Positions 28,904 to 38,109 of a stretch of 64,000 nt of DNA are shown one piece after another. The stretch spans positions 1 to 64,000 of the forward strand of contig NZ_JAGGPH010000002.1 in assembly GCF_018613895.1 (NCBI RefSeq), read 5' to 3'. The notes under the pieces are model-generated. The model did not search any database. It saw nothing but the letters and a program-made list of their open reading frames with translations, and was not told the DNA's origin. The number at the start of each line of letters is the position of its first letter. The first letter of the stretch is position 1. A program made the translations under genes and the position numbers. The stretch comes from Curtobacterium sp. ISL-83. Lineage in GTDB: Bacteria > Actinomycetota > Actinomycetes > Actinomycetales > Microbacteriaceae.

Positions 28904-30115
28904 TCAGGCCGCCTTCCGTGCCGCGGACTTGCTGAAGTTCGGGTTCTCCCAGATGACGGTGCCGCCCTGGCCGAGCCCGATGCACATCGTGGTGATGCCG
29001 TACTTGACGTCCGGACGCTCGGCGAACTGCGCCGCGAGCTGGGTCATCAGGCGGACACCGCTCGACGCGAGCGGGTGGCCGACGGCGATCGCGCCGCCCC
29101 ACCCGTTCACGTTCGGGGAGTCCTGGGCGATGCCGTAGTTGTCGAGGAAGGCGAGCACCTGGACGGCGAACGCCTCGTTGATCTCGAACAGGCCGATGTC
29201 GTCGATCGACAGGCCAGCCTTCGCCAGCGCCTTGTCGGTCGCGGGGACCGGGCCGATGCCCATGACCTCGGGGTCGACCCCGGCGAACGCGAAGCTCACC
29301 ATGCGCATCTTCGTCGGCAGGCCGTGCTGCTTCGCGCCCGCTTCGGACGCGAGGAGACTCATGGTGGCGCCGTCGTTCAGGCCGGCGGCGTTGCCGGCGG
29401 TGATCCGTCCGTGGGGCCGGAACGGCGTCTTCAGGGCGGCCAGCGCCTCCAGGGTGGTGCCGGGCCGCGGCGGTTCGTCGGTCGAGACGATGTCCCAGCC
29501 CGCACCGGTGTTGACCTCGACCGGGATGACGTCCGGCTGGAGCTTTCCCGCGGCCCACGCAGCGGCGTAGCGCTGCTGGGACTGGACGGCGTAGGCGTCC
29601 GTGCGGTCCTTCGTGATGGCCGGGAACCGGTCGTGCAGGCGCTCGGCGGTCTTGCCCATCACCAGAGCGTCGGCGTTCACGAGGCGCTCGGCGACGAACC
29701 GCGGGTTCGGGTCGGCGTTGAACCCCATCGGGTGGCGTCCCATGTGCTCCACGCCGCCGGCGATCGCGACGTCGGCCGCGCCGAACGCGATCGCGCCGGC
29801 GAGGGTCGTGACGCTCGTCATCGCACCGGCGCACATCCGGTCGATGGCGTACCCGGGGACGGTCTTCGGCAGACCCGCGAGCATCCCGACGGTGCGCCCG
29901 AGGGTCAGCCCCTGGTCGCCCTGCTGGGTCGTGGCCGCGACGGCGACGTCGTCCACGGCGGCGCCGTCGAGCGAGGCGTTCCGGTCGAGGAGTCCGCGCA
30001 TCGCGTGGACCGCGAGGTCGTCGGCGCGGGTCTTCCAGAACACCCCCTTCTCCCCGGCTCGGCCGAACGGTGTGCGCACGCCGTCAACGAACACGACATC
30101 TGATGCTTTTGGCAA
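28904..30115 (-). CDS. acetyl-CoA acyltransferase (thiolase)
   Basis: A 403-aa thiolase for the last step of beta-oxidation: thiolytic release of acetyl-CoA from 3-ketoacyl-CoA. The acyl-enzyme cysteine is Cys95 in IDRMCAGAMTSV. The other signatures are NEAFAVQ, NGWGGAIAVGHPLASSGVR with the catalytic His, and the final active-site Cys in TTMCIGLGQGG. The start is TTG, supported by GGAGG at eight bases and by the family start ASDVVFVDGVRTPFGR. It is the promoter-proximal gene of the fad pair. Confidence 0.92.
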   Translation of the reverse strand: MPKASDVVFVDGVRTPFGRAGEKGVFWKTRADDLAVHAMRGLLDRNASLDGAAVDDVAVAATTQQGDQGLTLGRTVGMLAGLPKTVPGYAIDRMCAGAMTSVTTLAGAIAFGAADVAIAGGVEHMGRHPMGFNADPNPRFVAERLVNADALVMGKTAERLHDRFPAITKDRTDAYAVQSQQRYAAAWAAGKLQPDVIPVEVNTGAGWDIVSTDEPPRPGTTLEALAALKTPFRPHGRITAGNAAGLNDGATMSLLASEAGAKQHGLPTKMRMVSFAFAGVDPEVMGIGPVPATDKALAKAGLSIDDIGLFEINEAFAVQVLAFLDNYGIAQDSPNVNGWGGAIAVGHPLASSGVRLMTQLAAQFAERPDVKYGITTMCIGLGQGGTVIWENPNFSKSAARKAA

Positions 30116-30242
30116 TCTGGGCCTCCAGATCCTCTTCGATCAGGCCGGGACGCAGCTCGCCCCGGCAGGCCGGGGCATGCCCCGGCGACCTTCCCGACGC
30201 TATGCCCCGACGCTGGGGGCCCGCATACCGGTTGGGCGGTTC

Positions 30243-31844
30243 CTACGACTCGGCGACGGCTGTCGCGTCGGGCCGCTGTGCAGCAGCGACAAACGCGGCC
30301 GCGATGCGCGACGCCGTCTCGTCGACCTGCCACGCGCGGGCGTCGTGGTCCTCGAGCACGGCGCCGACGGTCTCGGCGGTGACGGGGGACGGCGGGTCCC
30401 ACGAGACGACGCGGAGGGTCTCCGGCGTCAGCAGGTTCTCGACGGGGAGGTCGAGCTCCTCGGCACGGGCGACGACCGCTGCGCGGGCCGCCTTGTAGCG
30501 ACGGTCGGCGGCCGGGTTGCGATCGGCCCACGAGCGGGGTGGCGGCAGGGACGGCTCGCCGGCGCCCCGGAGCTTCGGCAGGTCCTCGGTGGTGCGGCCC
30601 TCGTCGACGGCGGCCCACCAGCGGTCGAGCTCGGAGCGGCTGGCCCGACCGGTGAAGGCCTTCAGGGCGCTGAGCTCCCCGCGCGAGGCGGGACTGGCCG
30701 CCGCCGCGGCGACGATCGCGGCGTCGGGGATCGTCCGGCCGGGCGCGATGTCGGTCTCGCGGGCGAACGCGTCCCGCGCGAGCCAGAGGGAACGGGCGAT
30801 CGCGAGGGCCCGGGCGCCGCGGAGCGCGTGCATCCCGGAGATCCGCCGCCAGGGCTCGGCCCGCGGTGCCTTCGGGGCGCGGGTGAGGACGGCCGCGAAC
30901 TCCTCGGCGGCGATGTGCGACTTGCCGGCTTCGTCGAGTGCGGCGGACAGGGCGTCGCGCAGGTCGGGGAGCAGCTCGACGTCGAGCGCGGCGTAGACGA
31001 GCCAGGACTGCGGGAGCGGCCGGGTCGACCAGTCGGCGGCGGAGTGCGCCTTGGCGAGCGTGATGCCCAGCAGCTGCTCGACGACCGCACCGAGGCCGAC
31101 ACGGGGGAAGCCGGCGATGCGTGCCCCGAGCTCGGTGTCGAAGATGCGCTCCGGGACGAGGCCGACCTCCTGCAGGCACGGCAGGTCCTGGGAGGCGGCG
31201 TGGAAGAGCCACTCCTCGTGGACGATCGCGTCCTGCAACTCGGTGAAGTCGGCGATCGGGATCGGGTCGAAGAGGAAGGCGCCGGCCCCGCGGCGGAAGA
31301 CCTGGATGAGGTACGCCCGCTGGGAGTAGCGGTAGCCGCTGGCGCGCTCGGCGTCGACGGCGACCGGCCCGTGGCCCGCGGCGATGGCGGCGACCGCCTC
31401 GAGGTACTCGTCGCGCGTGCTGATGACGTGGACGGCGTCGTGGCCTTCCTCGAAGGCGGCCGGCCGGCCGGAGACGGGAGGCGCGGCGGGCGCGGACGCA
31501 GCGGGCGGCGCGGACGGCGTGGAGGCGGTGGGCGGCGTGGCAGGTCCGGATGCAGCGGGCGACGCGGCAGGTGCGGACGCCGCGTCTGCGACGGCCTGCG
31601 AGGTCTCGGATGCTCCGGCTGGCGCGGCCCCGAGGGCTGGCGCGGACGCGTCGGCTGGCGCGGCCTCCGCGGCCGGCGCGGTCTCCGCCGCGTCGTCCGG
31701 CTCGGACGACGCAGCCGCCGCGGCGGCCGCGAGGGACGACGCTGGCGGCGAGGAGAACGTGAGTGCGGGCACGGTGGAGACGGGAGTCCGCGGCCCCGAC
31801 GCGGGGTCTCCGGACTGCGGTGTCCCGGTGGCGGGGTCGTTCAC
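30243..31844 (-). CDS. ribonuclease D-like 3'-5' exonuclease
   Basis: A 533-aa protein with the DEDD 3'-5' exonuclease domain and an HRDC domain. From about residue 135 the exonuclease begins: ISTRDEYLEAV, Exo I VAVDAERASGYRYSQRAYLIQ, Exo II LFHAASQDLPCLQEVG, and Exo III ending YAALDVELLPDLRDAL. The HRDC-like segment follows (ALAIARSLWLARDAFARETDIAPGRTIPDAAI). The first ~130 residues are an Ala/Pro/Ser low-complexity stretch not found in E. coli RNase D. The GTG start overlaps the DUF3000 stop by four bases (GTGA). RNA processing or degradation is the likely role. Confidence 0.88.
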   Translation of the reverse strand: MNDPATGTPQSGDPASGPRTPVSTVPALTFSSPPASSLAAAAAAASSEPDDAAETAPAAEAAPADASAPALGAAPAGASETSQAVADAASAPAASPAASGPATPPTASTPSAPPAASAPAAPPVSGRPAAFEEGHDAVHVISTRDEYLEAVAAIAAGHGPVAVDAERASGYRYSQRAYLIQVFRRGAGAFLFDPIPIADFTELQDAIVHEEWLFHAASQDLPCLQEVGLVPERIFDTELGARIAGFPRVGLGAVVEQLLGITLAKAHSAADWSTRPLPQSWLVYAALDVELLPDLRDALSAALDEAGKSHIAAEEFAAVLTRAPKAPRAEPWRRISGMHALRGARALAIARSLWLARDAFARETDIAPGRTIPDAAIVAAAAASPASRGELSALKAFTGRASRSELDRWWAAVDEGRTTEDLPKLRGAGEPSLPPPRSWADRNPAADRRYKAARAAVVARAEELDLPVENLLTPETLRVVSWDPPSPVTAETVGAVLEDHDARAWQVDETASRIAAAFVAAAQRPDATAVAES

Positions 31845-32422
31845 TTGGCGAGCCTCCTCGGGGCCAACAGGGTCACGCCGTCCGACGCGGGCGGCAGACC
31901 GGCGAGCATCGTCACGATCTCCTCCCAGGCTGTCACGTGCGCGGTCAGGTCGTCGCCCCGGGGCGTCCAGGACGCGCGGAGCTCGAGCTGCGCACCGTCG
32001 CCCTGCGCCGCCAGGTTGCCGTACCCGCGGGAGATGATCTTGGTGGCCGTCCCGGAGGCGTGGTCGTACTCCGCGCCGTGCGCTGCGAGGGCGTCGACGA
32101 GCCAGCTCCACGTCACGTCGGCGACGAACTCGTCCACGCCGATCTCGGGTTCGAGCGGCGCCTGTGCGAACGTCACGATGCGGAACGCGCCCGCCCAGCC
32201 CTCGGGTTCGTCCGGGTCGTGCAGGGCGATGAACCGGCCGGTCCCGAGGTCGGAGTCGATGCCGTGCGCGACGCCTGACACGTCCGCCGCGAGGGCGATC
32301 GAGAACGGCGCGATGCGCGACGGCGAGGGGATCTCCGTGATCGTCGTCTCGACGCGGGTACCGCCCGACGCCACGAAGGCGCGGAGCCGCGCGAAGGCGT
32401 CGGGCTCTCGGGATTCGGACAC
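31841..32422 (-). CDS. DUF3000 family protein
   Basis: A 193-aa actinobacterial protein of unknown function that regularly precedes the RNase D-like gene. The family core is present: FARLRAFV, ETTITEIPSPSRIAPFSIAL, GRFIALHDPDEPEGWAGAFRIVTF and WLVDALAAHGAEY. The GTG start follows a TAGTCT hexamer by six bases on the minus strand, so translation is probably leaderless. Its promoter is interlocked with that of the divergent hydrolase gene. Confidence 0.87.
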   Translation of the reverse strand: MSESREPDAFARLRAFVASGGTRVETTITEIPSPSRIAPFSIALAADVSGVAHGIDSDLGTGRFIALHDPDEPEGWAGAFRIVTFAQAPLEPEIGVDEFVADVTWSWLVDALAAHGAEYDHASGTATKIISRGYGNLAAQGDGAQLELRASWTPRGDDLTAHVTAWEEIVTMLAGLPPASDGVTLLAPRRLAK

Positions 32423-32428
32423 GACTGC

Positions 32429-32438
32429 AGACTAGGCT
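32429..32438. promoter_or_regulatory. overlapping divergent -10 elements
   Basis: AGACTAGGCT holds two -10 hexamers that share the central TA: TAGTCT on the minus strand (32429-32434, six bases from the DUF3000 GTG) and TAGGCT on the plus strand (32433-32438, seven bases from the hydrolase ATG). Only 23 bp separate the two start codons. Confidence 0.55.
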
Positions 32439-32445
32439 CCGCACC

Positions 32446-33669
32446 ATGTCCCGATCAGCGCGACCCGCCGAGGACGTCGCCCAGGACGCCGCGCGGTCGG
32501 CCGGCCTGATCGCGCTCGGGGTGGGCGTCGCAGCAGCCGCCGTGACCACCGCGGTCGTCGGGGGCTTCGTCGCCGCGATCGCCCGGGCCGTCGTCACCCC
32601 GGACCGCAAGCGCACCGAACGGGTCCCGATCCACGCCGTCGACACGACCCGCGGGACGGTCACGATCGAGCGCACCGCCGACACCGAGCTGCAGGGGCGG
32701 TACAGCCTCTGGTTCGGTGGCGGGACCGGGCACATGCGCGTCGGCGAGGTCCTCGGCACGACCGACACCACCGTCACCCGTCGCATCATCGCGGTCGACG
32801 CCGGAGACCCCACGAACGCCCGGCGCGGTCGCTGGGGCGGCTGGTTCTACCTCAACCCGGGCGAGCTCGACGTCCCCGTCGAGGACGTCGACATCCCGAC
32901 GCCGAACGGCCCGGCACCCGCCTGGGTCGTCCGCGCCGACGACCCGGCAGCATCCTGGGCCGTGCTCGTCCACGGCCGTGGCGTCACCCGCGCGGAGACG
33001 ATCCGGGCGGTCCCGGTGTTCCGTGCCGCCGGCTACTCGGTGCTGCTCGTGTCGTGGCGGAACGACGGGGTCGCCCCGCCGAGTGACGACGGCCGCTACG
33101 GGCTCGGGAGCACCGAGTGGGAGGACGTCGACGCCGCACTCCGCTGGCTCGCCGCCCAGGACGCCTCGAGCGTCGTGCTCATGGGGTGGTCGATGGGCGG
33201 TGCCGTGGTGCTCCAGACCCTGCTGCGCTCCGGGTTCGCGGACCTGGTCGACGGGGTCGTGCTCGAGTCGCCCGTCGTCGACTGGCACGCCGTCCTCAAG
33301 TCGCAGAGCCGGCTGATGCGTTTGCCGCGACCGGTCCGGAAGGTGGCGCAGCGCCTCCTGCGCACGCCGGTCCTGCACCGGCTCACGGGCCTCCGACACC
33401 CGGTCGACCTGCGCGAACTCGACATGGTCGCGCGCGCCGACGAACTGCACGTGCCGATCCTGCTCATGCACAGCGACGACGACGGGTTCGTGCCGTCGTC
33501 GGCCTCGCACGCGTTGGCCGCCGCCCGGCCCGATCTGGTGCGGCTCGCGATCCAGACGACGGCACGGCACACCAAGCTCTGGAACCACGACGCAGACTGG
33601 TTCGATGCGCGGATCCTCGCGTGGCTGACCGAGGTGGTGCAGCCGACCAGCGCGACGCACGCGTCGTAG
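32446..33669 (+). CDS. alpha/beta hydrolase, membrane-anchored
   Basis: A 407-aa protein with one N-terminal membrane helix (GLIALGVGVAAAAVTTAVVGGFVAAIA) and a C-terminal alpha/beta-hydrolase domain. The domain shows WAVLVHGRGVTRAE with the oxyanion region, the nucleophile elbow LMGWSMGGAVVL, acid LMHSDDDGFVPSSAS and the final His in ARHTKLWNHDADW. The part between helix and domain is soluble and unassigned. The substrate is unknown. The ATG lies seven bases from a TAGGCT hexamer and the gene is divergent from DUF3000. Confidence 0.82.
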   Translation: MSRSARPAEDVAQDAARSAGLIALGVGVAAAAVTTAVVGGFVAAIARAVVTPDRKRTERVPIHAVDTTRGTVTIERTADTELQGRYSLWFGGGTGHMRVGEVLGTTDTTVTRRIIAVDAGDPTNARRGRWGGWFYLNPGELDVPVEDVDIPTPNGPAPAWVVRADDPAASWAVLVHGRGVTRAETIRAVPVFRAAGYSVLLVSWRNDGVAPPSDDGRYGLGSTEWEDVDAALRWLAAQDASSVVLMGWSMGGAVVLQTLLRSGFADLVDGVVLESPVVDWHAVLKSQSRLMRLPRPVRKVAQRLLRTPVLHRLTGLRHPVDLRELDMVARADELHVPILLMHSDDDGFVPSSASHALAAARPDLVRLAIQTTARHTKLWNHDADWFDARILAWLTEVVQPTSATHAS

Positions 33670-33684
33670 ACGCGGGTGCGATGC

Positions 33685-33786
33685 GGACGGGAGGCTCCCC
33701 ACCGGCACGGCCGGACCGCCGCTGACGCGTCGCTCCGGAACCGGCGGCGTGGGCCCAGATGCCAGCTGCTGGGGAGCCTCCCGTCC
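33685..33786. terminator. inverted repeat between the hydrolase gene and sufE, likely bidirectional terminator
   Basis: A perfect 17-bp inverted repeat, arm GGACGGGAGGCTCCCCA, with 68 bases between the arms, located between converging genes. Each arm also contains the short self-complementary GGGAGGCTCCC. Confidence 0.55.
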
Positions 33787-33801
33787 GTCGTCTGCGCGCG
33801 T

Positions 33802-34257
33802 CTACGCGGCGGCGACCGCCGCCCGCACCTGCCGCTGCACCCGACCGAGCATCCCGACCATCCCGCGGATCCGCAGCGGGCTGACCGCCTCGGACAGCCC
33901 GATCGTCAGCGGGTAGTCCGCCGGGACGGCGAGCACCTGGTCGACCGTCAGGCCGGACAGGCCCTGCGCGAGGATCGACGCGAACCCGCGGGTGGTCGGG
34001 GCCTCGCGCGGGGCGGTCGCGTGCATCCGGACCACGTCGGGGGCGTCGCCGTCCTGGCCCACCGTGACGGTGATGAAGACGGGGGACTGACACTCCTCGA
34101 CCCGTTCGAGTTCGTCCTCGTGCCCCTGGAGCCGCTCCGGCAGCGCGGGGAGTTCGTCGGAGAACTCGAGGAGCAGCTGGAGGCGGTCCTGCTGGGAGAG
34201 CTCGAGGAAGTCGTCCCGGATCTCGGCGAGGGCCGGGGGGAGTGGTGCGTCGGTCAT
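33802..34257 (-). CDS. sufE: SufE family cysteine desulfurase-associated sulfur acceptor
   Basis: A 151-aa SufE-like protein that takes sulfur from a cysteine desulfurase for Fe-S cluster assembly. The active cysteine lies in [13 protein letters not shown]. Downstream motifs [21 protein letters not shown] and [18 protein letters not shown] are typical, and the length is normal. The ATG overlaps the stop codon of sseA by four bases. Co-transcription with a sulfurtransferase suggests both handle protein-bound sulfur, although the rest of the suf genes are not here. Confidence 0.92.
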   Translation of the reverse strand: MTDAPLPPALAEIRDDFLELSQQDRLQLLLEFSDELPALPERLQGHEDELERVEECQSPVFITVTVGQDGDAPDVVRMHATAPREAPTTRGFASILAQGLSGLTVDQVLAVPADYPLTIGLSEAVSPLRIRGMVGMLGRVQRQVRAAVAAA

Positions 34258-35165
34258 CGGGCCGGGACCGTCCCCGGCTCGGAGCCGACGGCGATCGGCA
34301 CGCGGACCGCGCTGCCCCACTCCGTCCACGATCCGTCGTAGTTGCGGACGTTCTCGTACCCGAGCAGGTGCTGCAGGACGAACCAGGTGTGGCTCGACCG
34401 CTCGCCGATGCGGCAGTAGGCGATGACCTCGTCGGCGTCACCGATGCCGGCACCGTCGCGGTACACGGCGTCGAGCTCGTCGCGGGGACGGAAGGTGCCG
34501 TCGGCGGCGGCTGCGGTGGCCCACGGGATGTTCACCGCGGTCGGGACGTGGCCCGCGCGCAGGGCGCCCTCCTCCGGGTAGTCCGGTGCCGTGGTGCGCG
34601 AGCCGTCGTACTCGGCGGGGCTGCGGACGTCGATGAGGGGCTTGCCGAGGTGCGCCAGGACGTCGTCCTTGAAGGCGCGGACCGGCTCGTCCCGGCGCTC
34701 GACGACGGGGTACTCGACCGGGGTGACCTCGGTGCGGTCCGTCGTGGTCGGACGCTCCTCGGCGATCCACTTCGCGCGTCCGCCGTCCAGCAGCCGCACG
34801 TCCTCGTGCCCGAACAGCGTGAACACCCAGAGGGCGTACGCGGCCCACCAGTTGTTCTTGTCGCCGTAGACCACGATCGTCGTGTCGCGGCCGATGCCCT
34901 TCCGGCCGAGGAGCTCCGCGAAGGCGGCGCCGTCGATGTAGTCGCGCTGCACGGGGTCGTTGAGGTCGGTGTGCCAGTCGACCTTCACCGCGCTGGGGAT
35001 GTGGCCGGTCTCGTACAGGAGGACGTCCTCGTCGGACTCGACGACCACGAGGTCGGCCGGTGCCACGCCCTCGTCGAGGCGGTCCTGCAGCCACTGGGTG
35101 GACACGAGACGCTCCGGGTGGGCGTAGGCGGCGAACTTCTCGGACGGGTCGACCGGTGCGGTCAT
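34254..35165 (-). CDS. sseA: sulfurtransferase (thiosulfate/3-mercaptopyruvate type)
   Basis: A 303-aa tandem rhodanese protein. The N-terminal domain is non-catalytic ([41 protein letters not shown]). The C-terminal domain begins about residue 155 and carries the active-site loop [13 protein letters not shown] with the sulfur-carrying Cys. The CRIGERSS loop is of the actinobacterial thiosulfate sulfurtransferase type. An AGGAGG ribosome site precedes the ATG by about eight bases. It forms a translationally coupled pair with sufE. Confidence 0.9.
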   Translation of the reverse strand: MTAPVDPSEKFAAYAHPERLVSTQWLQDRLDEGVAPADLVVVESDEDVLLYETGHIPSAVKVDWHTDLNDPVQRDYIDGAAFAELLGRKGIGRDTTIVVYGDKNNWWAAYALWVFTLFGHEDVRLLDGGRAKWIAEERPTTTDRTEVTPVEYPVVERRDEPVRAFKDDVLAHLGKPLIDVRSPAEYDGSRTTAPDYPEEGALRAGHVPTAVNIPWATAAAADGTFRPRDELDAVYRDGAGIGDADEVIAYCRIGERSSHTWFVLQHLLGYENVRNYDGSWTEWGSAVRVPIAVGSEPGTVPAR

Positions 35166-35299
35166 CGGGGGTACCTCCTGGGTGGGTGTGCGGCGCCGGA
35201 CTAGGATCGGTCGTCGGTGCCTACGGCAACGGTACGCGGACGTACCGTCGGTCATGGCAACGTGACACTGCGCGAACAGCTTCCCGGAGGGCCTGGAGA

Positions 35300-36301
35300 T
35301 TGCCTGAACACCTCGTCGACCGCGACCCTCGGGTGACGCCGCAGCAGATGGCGGCGTCGCTCGTGCCGCCGCCGCAGTTCACCGAGGCGTCCTTCGACTC
35401 GTACCGCCCGGACACCGACTACCCGTCGCAGGCGTCCGTCCGCGACGCGGTCGCCGCCTTCGTCGCCGCCGGACCCGCTGCTGCACCGCGACGTGGCCTG
35501 TTCGGTCGCCGCCGCCCCGCTGCGGAGTCCGCCGTGCGGTCCGGCGTGTACCTGGACGGCGGCTTCGGCGTCGGCAAGACGCACCTGCTCGCCGCGGCGT
35601 ACCACGCCGAGCCAGGACGCAAGACGTTCGGGACGTTCATCGAGTACACCGCGCTCGTCGGGGCACTCGGCTTCCAGGGCACGGTCGACCTGCTGCGCGG
35701 GACCTCGCTCGTCTGCATCGACGAGTTCGAGCTCGACGACCCGGGCGACACGATGGTGATGACCCGCCTCATCAAGGAACTCTCCGAGACCGGGACGCGG
35801 TTCGCGGCGACGTCGAACACCCCGCCGGGCGCACTGGGTGAGGGCCGGTTCGCCGCGCAGGACTTCCTGCGCGAGATCCAGGCGATGTCCGACCGGTTCG
35901 AGACGCTGCGGATCGACGGGCTCGACTACCGCCGTCGTGCCGTGGACGAGTCCGCCGCGGTCGTGGCGGACGTCGCGGCCTCGCTGCCGGCCGGTCGGGT
36001 CACGCTCGACGACTTTGACGCCGTCGTCGCGCACCTCGGGTCCGTGCACCCGTCGAAGTACGTGGCACTCGTCGAGGGGCTCGACGCCGTGGGACTCACG
36101 GACGCGCACCCCTTCGCGGACCAGACGGACGCGCTCCGCTGGGTCGCGCTGGTGGACCGGCTCTACGACGCCCAGGTTCGGATCGTCGCGTCCGGGACGC
36201 CGCTCGACCGCGTGTACCCGGAGACGATGCTGAGCGGCGGGTACCGGAAGAAGTACCTGCGGGCCGCATCGCGCGTGGTCGCGCTGAGCCGTCCCTCCTG
36301 A
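35300..36301 (+). CDS. zapE: cell division protein ZapE (AFG1-like ATPase)
   Basis: A 333-aa AAA-type ATPase of the ZapE/AFG1 family. Walker A is GGFGVGKTH (about residues 87-95) and Walker B is [14 protein letters not shown]. The sensor region [17 protein letters not shown] and the C-terminal part ([19 protein letters not shown]) are typical. In E. coli ZapE acts at the Z-ring; its role in Actinobacteria is less clear. The start is taken as TTG with CGGAGG at nine bases; a GTG ten codons further on is the alternative. It is divergent from sseA. Confidence 0.87.
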   Translation: MPEHLVDRDPRVTPQQMAASLVPPPQFTEASFDSYRPDTDYPSQASVRDAVAAFVAAGPAAAPRRGLFGRRRPAAESAVRSGVYLDGGFGVGKTHLLAAAYHAEPGRKTFGTFIEYTALVGALGFQGTVDLLRGTSLVCIDEFELDDPGDTMVMTRLIKELSETGTRFAATSNTPPGALGEGRFAAQDFLREIQAMSDRFETLRIDGLDYRRRAVDESAAVVADVAASLPAGRVTLDDFDAVVAHLGSVHPSKYVALVEGLDAVGLTDAHPFADQTDALRWVALVDRLYDAQVRIVASGTPLDRVYPETMLSGGYRKKYLRAASRVVALSRPS

Positions 36302-36394
36302 GCGAGCCGTCCCGCTCGGGCGCGCCGTCCCGCCCGGGCGAGTCGACCCTCCTGACCGATTCCCGGCCGTTGCCCACGGCAACCGGAGGCGCCC

Positions 36395-36441
36395 GAAACA
36401 CGACGTTTACATTGGGCCCGATCGTGTTACACCCACGAAAC
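36395..36441 (+). promoter_or_regulatory. GlnR-type nitrogen-control operator upstream of amtB
   Basis: GTTAC-N6-GAAAC at 36426-36441 is a full match to the actinobacterial GlnR half-site pair. A further GAAAC-N6-TTTAC lies at 36395-36410. The sites are about 90-137 bases before the amtB start, the right place for nitrogen-dependent activation. Confidence 0.6.
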
Positions 36442-36531
36442 AGTTCGTGCTCCCTCATGAAATCTCACCTCGCCAGACTCTGATCACCCGAGGCGGTCCA
36501 CGAACCGCTTGCGCTATCGAGAGGTGAGCAG

Positions 36532-37806
36532 ATGCTTGATCAGGGCAACACGACGTTCGTGTTGGTGATGGCAGCGCTGGTGTTGTTCATGACACCAGGC
36601 CTGGCGTTCTTCTACGGCGGACTGGTGAAGGCCAAGTCCGTCATCAGCATGATGATGATGTCGTTCGGCGCGATCGCGCTGGTGAGCGTGCTGTGGGTCG
36701 TCTACGGCTACGCGATCTCCTTCGCCAACACCGGCCCCCACACGGCGATCTCCGGCGCGGTCGGGTTCTTCAGCATCGACTGGAACCAGATCGGACTCGG
36801 GCAGGCGTTCGAGGAGGCACGAGCCTCCACGATCCACGCCGCGTACCCCTCGATGGCGTTCGTCGGCTTCCAGGCCACGTTCGCGATCATCACCGTCGCG
36901 CTCATCTCCGGCGCCATCGCCGACCGTGCGAAGTTCGGCGCGTGGATGGTCTTCGCCGGCATCTGGGTGACCGTCGTCTACTTCCCGGTCGCGTCGTGGG
37001 TGTTCAACCTCACCTCGGGCTGGGCGGCCACGTGGGGCGTGATCGACTTCGCCGGTGGCACCGCGGTGCACATCAACGCCGGTGCCGCGGGTCTCGCCCT
37101 GGCGATCGTCCTCGGCAAGCGCGTCGGCTTCGCCAAGGGCGCGCACAAGCCGCACAACCCGCCCTTCGTGCTCCTCGGTGCTGCGATCCTGTGGTTCGGC
37201 TGGTTCGGCTTCAACGCCGGGTCCGAGGGCGCTGCTGACGGCGTCGCCGCGATCGCCTGGGTCAACACGCTCGCCGCTCCGGCCGCTGCGGTCCTCGGCT
37301 GGCTGCTCGTCGAGAAGCTCAAGGACGGCAAGGCGACCTCGGTCGGTGCCGCCTCGGGTGCCGTCACCGGGCTCGTCGCCATCACGCCGGCCTGTGCTGC
37401 GCTGACGCCGGGCTGGGGCCTGCTGCTCGGGTTCCTCGCGGGCATCATCTGCTGCTTCGCGATCGACTGGAAGTACCGCCTCGGCTTCGACGACTCGCTC
37501 GACGTCGTGGGCGTCCACCTGGTCGGCGGCATCTTCGGCACGCTGTTCCTCGGCTTCTTCGCCAACGACACTGGCCTGATCTACTCGGGCTCGTTCGCCC
37601 AGCTCGGCAAGCAGGCCGCCGCCGCCGGTGCGGTCGGTGCGTACTCGTTCGTCCTGGCCTTCATCATCGGCTGGCTGATCGAGAAGACGATGGGCTTCCG
37701 CGTCAAGACCGAGGACGAGGTCGCCGGCATCGACACCGCGGTCCACGGTGAAGAGGGCTACGTCCTCTACGAGGAGTCCGACAACACCCCGGTCGGCGTC
37801 CGGTAG
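36532..37806 (+). CDS. amtB: ammonium transporter
   Basis: A 424-aa Amt family channel that takes up ammonium across the inner membrane; about eleven helices. Pore residues are visible: the Asp in WGVIDFAGGTAVH, first pore His in AVHINAGAAGLALA, and second pore His in VVGVHLVGGIFGTLFLG. The C-terminal tail (GFRVKTEDEVAGID) is the regulatory segment that usually meets a PII protein, but no glnK is adjacent in the window. A GAGAGGTGAG ribosome site precedes the ATG. GlnR-like sites lie upstream. Confidence 0.95.
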   Translation: MLDQGNTTFVLVMAALVLFMTPGLAFFYGGLVKAKSVISMMMMSFGAIALVSVLWVVYGYAISFANTGPHTAISGAVGFFSIDWNQIGLGQAFEEARASTIHAAYPSMAFVGFQATFAIITVALISGAIADRAKFGAWMVFAGIWVTVVYFPVASWVFNLTSGWAATWGVIDFAGGTAVHINAGAAGLALAIVLGKRVGFAKGAHKPHNPPFVLLGAAILWFGWFGFNAGSEGAADGVAAIAWVNTLAAPAAAVLGWLLVEKLKDGKATSVGAASGAVTGLVAITPACAALTPGWGLLLGFLAGIICCFAIDWKYRLGFDDSLDVVGVHLVGGIFGTLFLGFFANDTGLIYSGSFAQLGKQAAAAGAVGAYSFVLAFIIGWLIEKTMGFRVKTEDEVAGIDTAVHGEEGYVLYEESDNTPVGVR

Positions 37807-37821
37807 CTCCACCGCCTCGAC

Positions 37822-37857
37822 ACGACGGGCCCCGCGCAGCAGCGCGGGGCCCGTCGT
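37822..37857 (+). terminator. terminator of amtB
   Basis: Perfect 16-bp stem ACGACGGGCCCCGCGC with a four-base loop (AGCA), 15 bases after the stop codon. Confidence 0.85.
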
Positions 37858-37956
37858 CGTTCGTGATGCGTTGTGCGTTGTGCGTGGTGCGTGCGGAGCC
37901 GCGCGGTGCGTCGCTACGGTCGGGGCGGGACCGGTGTGCCGCTGCCGCGGCAGCGG

Positions 37957-38020
37957 GTCGAACCAGGTTTCGACGTCGAACCAGGTGCGGAGGCCGGTTC
38001 GATGTCGCTTCCGTGGTTCG
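37957..38020. repeat. dispersed palindromic repeat, copy C
   Basis: GTCGAACCAGG..CGACGTCGAACCAGG pairs with GGCCGGTTCGATGTCG..CCGTGGTTCG. The left arm is slightly degraded compared with copies A and B. Confidence 0.6.
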
Positions 38021-38060
38021 TCAGCGACAGGGGGCCGTGAGCGTGCGGTGGTCGTGACCA

Positions 38061-38109
38061 CGGACGGGAGGCGCGGTGCGGGTCGGACCCGCACCGCGCC
38101 TCCCGTCCG
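38061..38109. terminator. palindromic terminator downstream of the aldo/keto reductase gene
   Basis: Two 24-base arms (CGGACGGGAGGCGCGGTGCG...) around a single base form an almost perfect palindrome. It shares CGGGAGGCGCGGTGC with the palindrome at 9513-9558. Confidence 0.65.
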
